7,511 bases of DNA from Eubacteriales bacterium (GTDB lineage: Bacteria > Bacillota > Clostridia > Christensenellales > CAG-138): contig JAQVRG010000069.1 in assembly GCA_028701165.1 (NCBI GenBank), positions 1 to 7,511 on the forward strand, given 5' to 3'. This document shows, one piece after another, positions 1-5,708 of the stretch. Positions within the stretch are counted from its first letter, which is position 1. Every line of letters starts with the position of its first letter. A program made the position numbers and the translations under genes. The notes under the pieces are model-generated. The model had not been told where the DNA came from. It did not search any database and saw nothing but the letters and a program-made list of their open reading frames with translations.

Positions 1-211
1 TCATGGTGCCGTCGCCGCCCACCGCGACGATGCAGCGCTCGCCCTTTTTCAGGGCTTCCGCCGCAAGCGCCGTCGCCGTAAAGGGCGCGGGCGTAAAGAC
101 GGTTTCGTAGTCGACGCTCTTTTCGTCGAGCGCCTCCTGCACCTTTTCATAAGCGGCGCGCGCGCGCCCGCCGCCCGCGACGGGATTCACGATAAAATAG
201 AAACGTGTCAT
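1..211 (-). CDS. Diacylglycerol/lipid kinase family protein, N-terminal part (cut by window edge)
   Basis: The first 70 codons of a minus-strand gene that continues beyond base 1. The protein opens with a beta strand and a glycine-rich loop (FIVNPVAGGGRA, residues 6-17) and reaches the nucleotide-binding GGDGT motif at residues 65-69. These are the two signature motifs of the DagK/YegS lipid kinase catalytic domain (DAGK_cat), which uses ATP to phosphorylate diacylglycerol or related lipids at the inner membrane face. The start at 211 fits the family N-terminus. An in-frame ATG at 223 is possible, but a GGAGG at 227-231 lies only 3 nt from it and 15 nt from the start at 211, so neither spacing is ideal. 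The gene is divergent from dapF and has its own promoter candidate (256-284). The substrate cannot be told because the C-terminal lipid-binding domain is missing. Confidence 0.85.
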   Translation of the reverse strand, partial: MTRFYFIVNPVAGGGRARAAYEKVQEALDEKSVDYETVFTPAPFTATALAAEALKKGERCIVAVGGDGTM

Positions 212-255
212 ACAGATCCCCATATGCCTCCATCATTGCATATCCATACAAGGAT

Positions 256-284
256 AATATAACGTAAAAGGCCGCGTTTGTACA
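256..284 (-). promoter_or_regulatory. Candidate sigma-A promoter of the lipid kinase gene
   Basis: Reading the minus strand, TGTACA (279-284, 4 of 6 to the -35 consensus) is followed after exactly 17 nt by TATATT (256-261, 5 of 6 to the -10 consensus). Transcription would begin near 249 and give a leader of roughly 38 nt. The stretch is locally AT-rich in a GC-rich window, which supports a promoter. It was identified by eye only. Confidence 0.45.
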
Positions 285-336
285 GTAAGCGGTGAAAAAG
301 TTCACATGCTTGGGTGTAGTGCGGAGCGTAAGGATA

Positions 337-345
337 TGGTATAAT
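337..345 (+). promoter_or_regulatory. Extended -10 element upstream of dapF
   Basis: A perfect TATAAT (340-345) is preceded by TGG (337-339), giving an extended -10 (TGnTATAAT). No good -35 hexamer sits 16-18 nt upstream, which an extended -10 can tolerate. The expected transcription start, about 7 nt downstream of the hexamer, falls on or next to the A of the ATG at 352. The dapF mRNA could therefore be leaderless. A weaker upstream alternative is TTGCAT (236-241) with TATAAC (258-263), 16 nt apart, which would give a leader of about 80 nt. Confidence 0.45.
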
Positions 346-351
346 GCGCAC

Positions 352-1152
352 ATGAAGATGCGATTTATGAAAATGCACGGTTTAGGCAACGACTTTATCG
401 TGGCGCTTGACGCGCCCGAGGATGACGGCGCGCTTGCGGCGCTTGCCCAAAAGGCGTGCGACCGGCGCACCGGCGTGGGTGCGGACGGCTTGATGCTCGT
501 GCGCCCTTCTCAAACGGCGGACGTGCGCATGCAGCTTTACAACAGCGACGGGAGCGAAGCGCCGATGTGCGGCAACGGCATACGCTGCTTTGCAAAGCAC
601 GTCTATGAAGCGGGGATCGTACCCAAGGCGGCTATGCGGATCGAAACGCCCGCGGGCGTGCGCGACGCGCAATGCACCGTGGAGAACGGCATCGTTACGC
701 AGGTGCGTATTTGCATGGGCGCGCCTCGGTTTCTAAGCGACGGCATATGCTCCACCGCCATCGACGGCGAGCAGGTCTTTTATTGGCCGCTCGATACGGG
801 CGTGCCGCACGCGGTGGTGCCGGTGGAGGACCCGACGGATCGCGCGCACATGAAGACGGGCGCCGGGCTGGAACGGGCGAAACCCTTCCCCAAGGGCACC
901 AACGTGGATTTCATCAAGGTGCTTGACCGCTCGGCCATCCTCATGCGCGTGTGGGAGCGCGGCTGCGGCGAAACGCTCTGCTGCGGCACGGGCGCTACGG
1001 CGGCGGCCGCCTGCGCCTGCCGCGAGGGGCTCGTGGACGATACGGTACGGGTGCTTCTCACGCTTGGCGAGCTTACGATTCAAAACGAAAACGGGGTTTA
1101 TTATATGACGGGCCCCGCCGAATATGTATTTGAAGGAGAGATCGAGCTTTGA
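352..1152 (+). CDS. dapF: Diaminopimelate epimerase
   Basis: Converts LL-diaminopimelate to meso-diaminopimelate in the cytoplasm, the penultimate step of lysine synthesis and the source of the peptidoglycan cross-linking residue. The N-terminus carries the family hallmark KMHGLGNDF. The two catalytic cysteines of this cofactor-independent racemase fold are visible: Cys73 in MCGNGIRC and Cys211 in GETLCCGTG. The length of 266 residues is close to the usual 270-280. The reading frame is open from a GTG at 292, but the extra 20 residues do not resemble the family. ATG 352, or ATG 358 (MRFMKMHG), matches known N-termini better. No Shine-Dalgarno lies at a normal distance; an AAGGA at 330-334 is too far away. 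The gene heads the tight plus-strand array, and its TGA overlaps the next ATG by one base. Cys210 beside the catalytic Cys211 replaces the alanine common in other members. Confidence 0.96.
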   Translation: MKMRFMKMHGLGNDFIVALDAPEDDGALAALAQKACDRRTGVGADGLMLVRPSQTADVRMQLYNSDGSEAPMCGNGIRCFAKHVYEAGIVPKAAMRIETPAGVRDAQCTVENGIVTQVRICMGAPRFLSDGICSTAIDGEQVFYWPLDTGVPHAVVPVEDPTDRAHMKTGAGLERAKPFPKGTNVDFIKVLDRSAILMRVWERGCGETLCCGTGATAAAACACREGLVDDTVRVLLTLGELTIQNENGVYYMTGPAEYVFEGEIEL

Positions 1153-1397
1153 TGCACCATTATACCCTCTATCCGCAGAACACCTGCTCCCGCCAGATCG
1201 ACCTTGACATGGAGGATGGCGTTGTGTACAACCTCCGCTACACCGGCGGCTGCAACGGCAACCTCAAAGCGCTGGGGATACTCTGCGAGGGCATGCGCGC
1301 GGAGGAGATCGTGGAAAAGCTTTCGGGCGTGCGCTGCGGCAACAATACGACCTCCTGCAGCGACCAGCTGGCGCGCGGGCTTAAGACGCTTCTGTAA
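1152..1397 (+). CDS. TIGR03905-type TSCPD domain small protein
   Basis: An 81-residue protein of the small, cysteine-rich TSCPD family (TIGR03905-like, four conserved cysteines). The visible pattern is Cys12 (NTCS), Cys34 (TGGCNGN), Cys62 (VRCG) and Cys69 in TSCSDQLA, with an additional Cys45. The TSCPD domain also occurs at the C-terminus of B12-dependent ribonucleotide reductases, where it is thought to bind metal. The role of the free-standing proteins is not established, so metal binding here is an inference. The chosen start is the ATG at 1152, overlapping the dapF stop by one base. A TTG at 1149 is the alternative and would add one residue. An AAGGAG at 1133-1138 inside the end of dapF can serve either start. 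The overlap indicates translational coupling to dapF. Confidence 0.88.
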   Translation: MHHYTLYPQNTCSRQIDLDMEDGVVYNLRYTGGCNGNLKALGILCEGMRAEEIVEKLSGVRCGNNTTSCSDQLARGLKTLL

Positions 1398-1399
1398 TC

Positions 1400-1882
1400 A
1401 TGGCGGTCTGCGGCTTCACGGGCTATCGGTATGAGAAGCTGCCCTTTTCGCGCACGGACGCGGCGGCGGTTTCACGCCTGCGCGCGCGGCTGCGCGAAGC
1501 GTGCGTGTGCGCGCTTGACGCGGGCTGCACGCATTTTATCAGCGGCTTTGCCCAAGGGAGCGATCTTCTTTTTGCACAGACCGTGCTTTCGCTGGGCGGG
1601 GAATACGCGCTTACGCTGGAAGCGGCGCTGCCCTTTCCGGACGCCTGCGCGCGTTGGTGCGCCGAGGACAGGGCGCAGTATCAAGCCCTCCTCTCCCGGT
1701 GTGACCGCGTGTATGCGGTATCTCCGATCCCGGGAAAGCGCTTTTACCTTATGCGCAACGACTATATCGTAAACGCGTGCGACCGTTTGATCGCCGTTTA
1801 CGACGGCAAGCCCGGCGGTACGGCGTATACGCTGCGCCGCGCACAGCAAAAGGGCGTCGTGATCGACATGATCAAGCCATAG
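1400..1882 (+). CDS. SLOG family protein (YpsA-like, DUF1273)
   Basis: A 160-residue single-domain protein with the layout of the YpsA/DUF1273 branch of the SLOG superfamily, Rossmann-like folds that bind nucleotides or related ligands. Motifs in order are FTGYRYEKLP (6-15), the glycine-rich SGFAQGSDLLFA (48-59), ALPFPDACARW (77-87), and a long C-terminal block, RNDYIVNACDRLIAVYDG followed by KPGGTAYTLRRA (120-149), that closes the ligand pocket. Bacillus YpsA has been linked to cell division and stress, but no ligand or reaction is certain, so no precise role is assigned. The start ATG lies 2 nt after the previous stop and has no Shine-Dalgarno in front of it, which suggests reinitiation by ribosomes finishing the TSCPD gene. 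The motif at residues 6-15 leaves little room for a later start. Confidence 0.87.
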   Translation: MAVCGFTGYRYEKLPFSRTDAAAVSRLRARLREACVCALDAGCTHFISGFAQGSDLLFAQTVLSLGGEYALTLEAALPFPDACARWCAEDRAQYQALLSRCDRVYAVSPIPGKRFYLMRNDYIVNACDRLIAVYDGKPGGTAYTLRRAQQKGVVIDMIKP

Positions 1883-1891
1883 GAGACGAAT

Positions 1892-3667
1892 ATGGAAACG
1901 ATTCCCCAAAGATTGGAAGCGGTGCGCGCACGCCTGCGCGCGCAGGGCGCGAGCGCGTGCATCGTGCCTTCCTCGGATTACCATGGCTCGGAATATGTAA
2001 GCCCGCACTTTCGCCTGCGGGAGTATCTCACGGGCTTTGACGGTTCCGCGGGAACGCTCGTGATACTCGAAAAGGGCGCGTATCTTTGGACGGACGGGCG
2101 TTATTTTTTACAGGCGGAGACGCAGCTTCAAGGAAGCGGCGTCACGCTGATGCGCATAGGCGAGCGGGGCGTACCCGCCTTTAAGGATTTTCTGCACGAC
2201 GCGCTTTCCGAAAACGCCGCGGTCGCTTTTGACGGGCGTACCATGGATGCGGCTGCCGTCAAGGAGCTGCGCATGGCGTTTGCGGATAAAGGGATCGAGC
2301 TAAGAAGCGATCCTGCGCTTTTTGACGGCGTTTGGCCGTCGCGCCCGCCGCTTCCCGACGCGCCCGCGTGGGCGCTTGACGAACGCTTTGCGGGCGAGAG
2401 CGCCGAAAGCAAGCTCAAATGGCTTCGGCGGGAAATGGAAAAGCACGCCGCGGATGTATGGGCGCTTTGCGACTGTGAGGATATCGCGTGGCTTTTGAAT
2501 TTGCGCGGCGGGGATCTTCCGCATACCCCCGTCCCCCTTTGCTTCTGCTTTGTGGAAAAGGAGCGCGTGTGCCTTTGCATGGACGCGTCCAAGCGGGACG
2601 CGGCGCTTACGGCCGCCTTGGAGGCGCTGGGCGTGGAATTCCGCCCCTACGAGGGCGCGTACGGCTTCGCCTGCCGCTATGAACAGGGCGCAACGGTGGT
2701 GCTGACGGAAAGCAAGGTCAACTATGCGCTTTGGGAGATCCTCGCGCAGAATACGCTGCTGTTGGACGTGGAGGACGCGATCGGGCTTCGGAAAGCCATC
2801 CGCAACCCCGTGCAGATCGAAAACCTGCAAAGAGCGCACGTCAAGGACGGCGTCGCGCTCACGCGCTTTATCTATGAAATGCAGCAAAGCGGCGCGGGGC
2901 TTACGGAGTCGGCCGCCGCAAAGAAGCTCGACGCGTTCAGGCTTGCAACGGACGGCTGCATCGGCCTTTCCTTTGATACCATCTGCGGCTACGGCGAGAA
3001 CGCCGCCGTCGTGCACTACCGCGCCCTGCCCGGCAGCGACGCGAAGATCCAAGCGCGCGGCTTTTTGCTCGTCGATTCGGGCGGGCAATACTATGAAGGG
3101 ACCACGGACGTGACGCGCACCATCGTGATGGGCGCGCTTACGAAGGAGGAAAAACGGCATTATACGCTGGTGCTTAAGGGGATGCTTGCGCTGATGGACG
3201 CGCGTTTTCCCGCGGGTACGCGGGGCGTACAGCTCGACGTGCTCGCGCGCGCGCCGCTTTGGAGCGAAGGGCTTGACTACCGCCACGGCACGGGGCACGG
3301 CGTGGGGTATCTCTTGGGGGTCCACGAGGACCCCGTACGCATACGCAACGCGCGGGAGGATTTCGTGTTCATGCCCGGCATGACCGTAAGCGACGAGCCG
3401 GGCGTGTACTGCGCGGGCAGCCATGGGGTGCGCTTAGAGAACCTGCTGCTGTGCAGGGTGGACGCGGATACGCCTTACGGCAGGTTTTTGTCCTTCGAGC
3501 CGCTCACGCTCGCGCCCTTTGCGCTGGAGGCCATCGAGGACGACATGCTCAGCCGCGAGGAGGCGGACGCGCTCAACCGTTACCACGCAAGGGTTTACGA
3601 AGCGCTTTCCCCCGCGTTTTCGGGCGAAGCGCTCGCGTGGCTCAAACAGGCGACGCGGCCTATATAG
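1892..3667 (+). CDS. Xaa-Pro aminopeptidase, three-domain M24B type
   Basis: A cytosolic metallopeptidase that removes the N-terminal residue from peptides with proline in second position. At 591 residues it matches the long three-domain type (two creatinase-like N-terminal domains, the M24 pita-bread catalytic domain and a C-terminal M24_C segment), related to eukaryotic XPNPEP1 rather than the shorter E. coli PepP. All five dinuclear metal ligands are present: Asp395 (DSGG), Asp406 (TTDVTRT), His469 (HGTGHGVG), Glu502 (SDEPGVY) and Glu516 (VRLEN). His375 (VVHYRA) corresponds to the substrate-stabilising histidine, and the spacing of these residues agrees with the human enzyme. There is no signal peptide. 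A ribosome binding site AGGAGA (1881-1886) overlaps the stop of the preceding gene, 5 nt before the ATG. The metal is probably manganese by family precedent. Confidence 0.95.
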   Translation: METIPQRLEAVRARLRAQGASACIVPSSDYHGSEYVSPHFRLREYLTGFDGSAGTLVILEKGAYLWTDGRYFLQAETQLQGSGVTLMRIGERGVPAFKDFLHDALSENAAVAFDGRTMDAAAVKELRMAFADKGIELRSDPALFDGVWPSRPPLPDAPAWALDERFAGESAESKLKWLRREMEKHAADVWALCDCEDIAWLLNLRGGDLPHTPVPLCFCFVEKERVCLCMDASKRDAALTAALEALGVEFRPYEGAYGFACRYEQGATVVLTESKVNYALWEILAQNTLLLDVEDAIGLRKAIRNPVQIENLQRAHVKDGVALTRFIYEMQQSGAGLTESAAAKKLDAFRLATDGCIGLSFDTICGYGENAAVVHYRALPGSDAKIQARGFLLVDSGGQYYEGTTDVTRTIVMGALTKEEKRHYTLVLKGMLALMDARFPAGTRGVQLDVLARAPLWSEGLDYRHGTGHGVGYLLGVHEDPVRIRNAREDFVFMPGMTVSDEPGVYCAGSHGVRLENLLLCRVDADTPYGRFLSFEPLTLAPFALEAIEDDMLSREEADALNRYHARVYEALSPAFSGEALAWLKQATRPI

Positions 3668-3689
3668 AGAATATAAGAGGGTAAATGCT

Positions 3690-3890
3690 ATGATCGACGC
3701 CTTTGCGCTGGGAGACAAGGTCGTGATGCGAAAACCGCACGCCTGCGGCGCGAACGAATGGCAGATCATCCGCACCGGCGCGGACGTGAAGATCAAATGC
3801 CTGCAATGCGGGCGCATCGTGATGCTGGATCGCGCGGAATTCGTCAAGCGCGCGAAAAAAATCATCAATACCGAGGAAAACGAAGCATGA
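3690..3890 (+). CDS. DUF951 family protein
   Basis: A 66-residue basic protein of the DUF951 family, widespread in Firmicutes and without a proven function. The characteristic sequence is visible: GDKVVMRKPHACG (8-20), NEWQIIRTGADVKIKC (22-37) and CLQCGRIVMLDRAEF (37-51). Cys19, Cys37 and Cys40 could form part of a metal site (a zinc-ribbon-like arrangement), which is inference. Nucleic-acid association is sometimes suspected because of its charge and size but is not shown here. The frame is open further upstream, but the ATG at 3690 starts the conserved region and has GAGGG (3677-3681) 8 nt ahead. Its stop overlaps the start of the signal peptidase gene by 4 nt (ATGA), indicating coupled translation. 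Confidence 0.93.
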   Translation: MIDAFALGDKVVMRKPHACGANEWQIIRTGADVKIKCLQCGRIVMLDRAEFVKRAKKIINTEENEA

Positions 3891-4483
3891 AGCAGAAAGA
3901 CGGCCTCAGCGCCAAGGAGCGCAGCACATTTTTAAAGATGCAGGAGGAATTCCATAAGCAGGATTCCGTCTTCAACAAGCGCGCGAACATCGATTTTTTC
4001 ATCTATCTGTTGACGGTTGTGCTCATCGCGCTTTCCGTTCGCCTGTTCATCTTTGAGCCCGCGCGCGTGGAGGGGCCTTCCATGGAGCCGACGCTTTGGA
4101 CGAACGAACGCCTGTTTGTGGAGAAGGTGGGCTTTTGGTTCAAAGCCCCCCAGCGCGGCCAGATCATCATCTGCTTCTATCCGGACGAAAAGGATACCTG
4201 CGTCAAGCGGGTGATCGGCCTGCCCGGGGAAACGGTAACGGTGCAGCAGGGGGCGATCTATATCGACGGCGAGCCGCTTGACGAGAGCGCCTATTGGAAC
4301 GATTATATCTATAATGAAATGGAGCCCCGCACGGTACCGGAAAACAGCCTGTTCGTCGTGGGCGACAACCGCAACGTCAGCAAGGACAGCCGCGCCTCCT
4401 CCGTAGGGACGATCCCCTACGAACGCGTGGTGGGGCAGGCGCATTTTGTGATGTGGCCGTTTCGCGCGTGGCGCGATCTCTAG
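3887..4483 (+). CDS. lepB: Signal peptidase I (active form)
   Basis: A membrane-anchored serine peptidase that cleaves signal peptides from exported proteins on the outer face of the cytoplasmic membrane. At 198 residues it is the compact Gram-positive (SipS-like) type. A cytoplasmic tail (1-35) precedes one transmembrane segment (about 36-57). Then come box B with the nucleophile Ser65 (GPSMEPTL), box D with the general base Lys107 (CVKRVIGLPGE) and box E with GDNRNVSKDSR (159-169). All catalytic elements are intact. The start at ATG 3887 overlaps the DUF951 stop (ATGA) and has a GAGGAAA about 7-8 nt upstream. The frame is open further upstream, but that part is the DUF951 gene in another frame. 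It is followed immediately by a degenerate paralogue. The name lepB (sipS in Bacillus) is by family, not by orthology. Confidence 0.95.
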   Translation: MKQKDGLSAKERSTFLKMQEEFHKQDSVFNKRANIDFFIYLLTVVLIALSVRLFIFEPARVEGPSMEPTLWTNERLFVEKVGFWFKAPQRGQIIICFYPDEKDTCVKRVIGLPGETVTVQQGAIYIDGEPLDESAYWNDYIYNEMEPRTVPENSLFVVGDNRNVSKDSRASSVGTIPYERVVGQAHFVMWPFRAWRDL

Positions 4484-4485
4484 CC

Positions 4486-5013
4486 GTGAAGCGGACGGAA
4501 GAAAACGCGCGGGAATACGGGCGGCTCAGGCGCAAAAGCGCGATCTGGGCTTTGGCGGTCGCGGCCGTTTGCATAGCGCTTGTGTTCGGCGTGTGGCTTA
4601 AAGGCGTGCAAATCGCGGACGAGGGCATGGCGCCCGTGCTTCACGCCGGCGACGTGGTGCTCTTTGACGCGCTGAAAAAGTATGCCGTTACGCCGCGCCG
4701 CGGCGATATCTACGCGGTAAAGCGCGCGGACGGCGTATACTTGGGGCGCGTCATAGGACTGCCCGGTGAAACCGTGCAGATGGACGAGGGCAACGTATAT
4801 ATCAACGGGTATTATTTGAGCGAAAACGCCTACGCGCAATACGAAAACGCCGCGCTTGCGCCCGTGACGCTTGCACAGGGGGAATTCTTTCTATTGCCGG
4901 ATAACCGCGTGTATATGATCCCCGAAACGGCGGATATGATCGTCAAAGCGGACGCGCTGTACGGCTGCGCGGCCATACGCGTGTCGCCGCTTGCCGCTAT
5001 CGCGCTGTTTTAA
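4486..5013 (+). CDS. Signal peptidase I-like protein lacking the catalytic Ser and Lys (predicted pseudoenzyme)
   Basis: A 175-residue paralogue of the preceding signal peptidase. It has a basic N-terminus, one transmembrane segment (about 19-38) and an S26-type domain. Alignment by eye is clear around GRVIGLPGETV (87-97), which mirrors KRVIGLPGETV in the active enzyme. However, the serine box reads DEGMAPVL (45-52), so the nucleophile is Gly47. The general-base lysine is Gly87. Box E is PDNR (138-141) with the following SxDSR lost. The frame is uninterrupted, so this looks like a maintained protein rather than decay. Staphylococcus SpsA, encoded next to active SpsB, is a known inactive relative. 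The start is uncertain: GTG 4486 lies 2 nt after the upstream stop without a Shine-Dalgarno, and GTG 4453 would add 11 residues and overlap the upstream gene by 31 nt. No ATG is available before the membrane segment. Confidence 0.88.
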   Translation: MKRTEENAREYGRLRRKSAIWALAVAAVCIALVFGVWLKGVQIADEGMAPVLHAGDVVLFDALKKYAVTPRRGDIYAVKRADGVYLGRVIGLPGETVQMDEGNVYINGYYLSENAYAQYENAALAPVTLAQGEFFLLPDNRVYMIPETADMIVKADALYGCAAIRVSPLAAIALF

Positions 5014-5039
5014 AAGCGGCCATTCTATTTTTCTGTTTT
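4993..5039 (+). terminator. Weak candidate terminator at the end of the operon
   Basis: GCCGCT (4993-4998), inside the last codons of the signal-peptidase-like gene, can pair with AGCGGC (5015-5020) across a 16-nt loop. The stem is followed by a T-rich run (about 5024-5039). The loop is long and the T-tract begins 3 nt after the stem, so it is a poor intrinsic terminator. It is nevertheless the best hairpin found in the 82-bp convergent gap (5014-5095). Confidence 0.3.
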
Positions 5040-5095
5040 CATACTAACAATCCAAACGCATTGCCGTATCAAGAAATGAAAAGCAACGAGTACGC

Positions 5096-5461
5096 TTAGG
5101 GACGAACGACCCTTCCCTTCACGCTCGCCTGCGGCGCGCGCGCGCTTACCGCGTCGCGGATGCGTTCGGCCTTGACGATGGAATCGACCTCGACGACGCA
5201 GGGCTTGGGCGCGTCCGATGAAAAGTAGAGGCGGAAAACGTTGCCCTCGAAGGGGAATTCGCTGGTGGGGCAGTCCACATACTCGTTTTCCAGCACGATC
5301 TCGCGGATGGACGTATACGGCAGAAAGTCCGCGCGCAAAAGCCGGCGAATAAACAGGTGCGAAGCGCCAAGGCGCACGGCGAACTTCTTTTCGGCCTCCG
5401 CATATTCCGCGTGCAGCGCGGCGTCGTTTGCTTTGTTGCCAAAAGCGTCCTTAAAGGTCAT
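5096..5461 (-). CDS. Hypothetical small protein, possibly PH-like
   Basis: A 121-residue soluble protein that I do not recognise. It has a charged N-terminal helix (about 1-28), then alternating hydrophobic strands: VRLGASHLFIRRLL (29-42), DFLPYTSIREIVLE (45-58), NVFRLYFSSD (74-83), PCVVEVDS (87-94). A terminal helix follows (about 95-108), with a short basic tail. The order of strands closed by a C-terminal helix, and the FLPYTSIREI segment, remind me of bacterial PH-like domains; this is fold-level inference only. No catalytic motif, signal peptide or membrane segment is visible. The ATG at 5461 has AAGGA (complement of 5473-5477) 11 nt upstream on its strand. Codon use matches the neighbours, and the gene stands alone, convergent with the signal peptidase operon. 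No convincing promoter was found, though 5473-5510 is relatively AT-rich. Confidence 0.75.
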   Translation of the reverse strand: MTFKDAFGNKANDAALHAEYAEAEKKFAVRLGASHLFIRRLLRADFLPYTSIREIVLENEYVDCPTSEFPFEGNVFRLYFSSDAPKPCVVEVDSIVKAERIRDAVSARAPQASVKGRVVRP

Positions 5462-5526
5462 GGCGGGTCCAATCCTTTCTTATGTTAAGCATAGCTTTAT
5501 GGTAGCATGAAAGGGCGCGCGCGGCA

Positions 5527-5559
5527 AGCCGGTATCAATCCTGTGCGCGGCGGGCACGC
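5527..5559. repeat. 33-bp direct repeat, copy 1
   Basis: Begins AGCCGGTATCAATCC and ends GCGGGCACGC. It is identical over 33 bp to 5592-5624, with a period of 65 bp. A short internal pairing, GTGC with GCAC, is possible. The similarity continues loosely past the end (AAAAG after this copy, TAAAAG after the other), so the duplicated unit may be slightly longer with a one-base indel. Confidence 0.9.
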
Positions 5560-5591
5560 AAAAGGCCGCCGCTTACGCAAGCGCCAATCAC

Positions 5592-5624
5592 AGCCGGTAT
5601 CAATCCTGTGCGCGGCGGGCACGC
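5592..5624. repeat. 33-bp direct repeat, copy 2
   Basis: A perfect copy of 5527-5559, ending 11 nt before the -35 hexamer of the downstream promoter. The 32 nt between the copies (5560-5591) contain a small hairpin, CGCTT-ACGC-AAGCG. No third copy is visible within the window. Confidence 0.9.
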
Positions 5625-5635
5625 TAAAAGCGCGG

Positions 5636-5664
5636 TTGCAATGGGGACGTGAATCGTGTACAAT
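5636..5664 (+). promoter_or_regulatory. Candidate sigma-A promoter for the DUF1292-DUF975 unit
   Basis: TTGCAA (5636-5641, 4 of 6 to consensus) is followed after exactly 17 nt by TACAAT (5659-5664, 5 of 6). The predicted start near 5671 gives a leader of about 38 nt before the ATG at 5709. It is the best-matching promoter on the plus strand of this window, and it lies directly downstream of the second direct repeat. Confidence 0.55.
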
Positions 5665-5708
5665 ACTCCAAAGGACAAAGCTGCAAAGAAAGGCAGGTAT
5701 TCCCAACC

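Noticed and set aside
147..470. A minus-strand open frame spanning the divergent promoter region
   Set aside because: It overlaps the lipid kinase and dapF starts in the wrong frame, and its translation resembles no protein family.
1472..2008. A minus-strand open frame across the SLOG gene and the start of the aminopeptidase gene
   Set aside because: It is antisense to two well-supported genes, has an Arg/Ala/His-rich composition, and shows no motif or ribosome binding site.
2300..3424. A 374-codon open frame on the minus strand inside the aminopeptidase gene
   Set aside because: It is antisense to a gene with all catalytic residues intact. Its translation is rich in Arg/His/Ala with no domain, as expected from GC-rich complementary strands.
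3932..4444. A minus-strand open frame opposite the signal peptidase gene
   Set aside because: The plus strand encodes an unmistakable signal peptidase. The antisense product has no recognisable feature.
4486..5013. Calling the second signal-peptidase-like gene a pseudogene
   Set aside because: The frame is intact, the membrane segment and structural boxes are kept, and the substitutions are confined mainly to catalytic positions. This fits a maintained pseudoenzyme better than decay.
5527..5624. Calling the repeat pair a CRISPR array as a feature
   Set aside because: There are only two repeats and one spacer, no cas genes or leader are visible, and the similarity extends past the repeat with an indel. 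It is kept as a plain repeat, with the CRISPR idea left as a finding.
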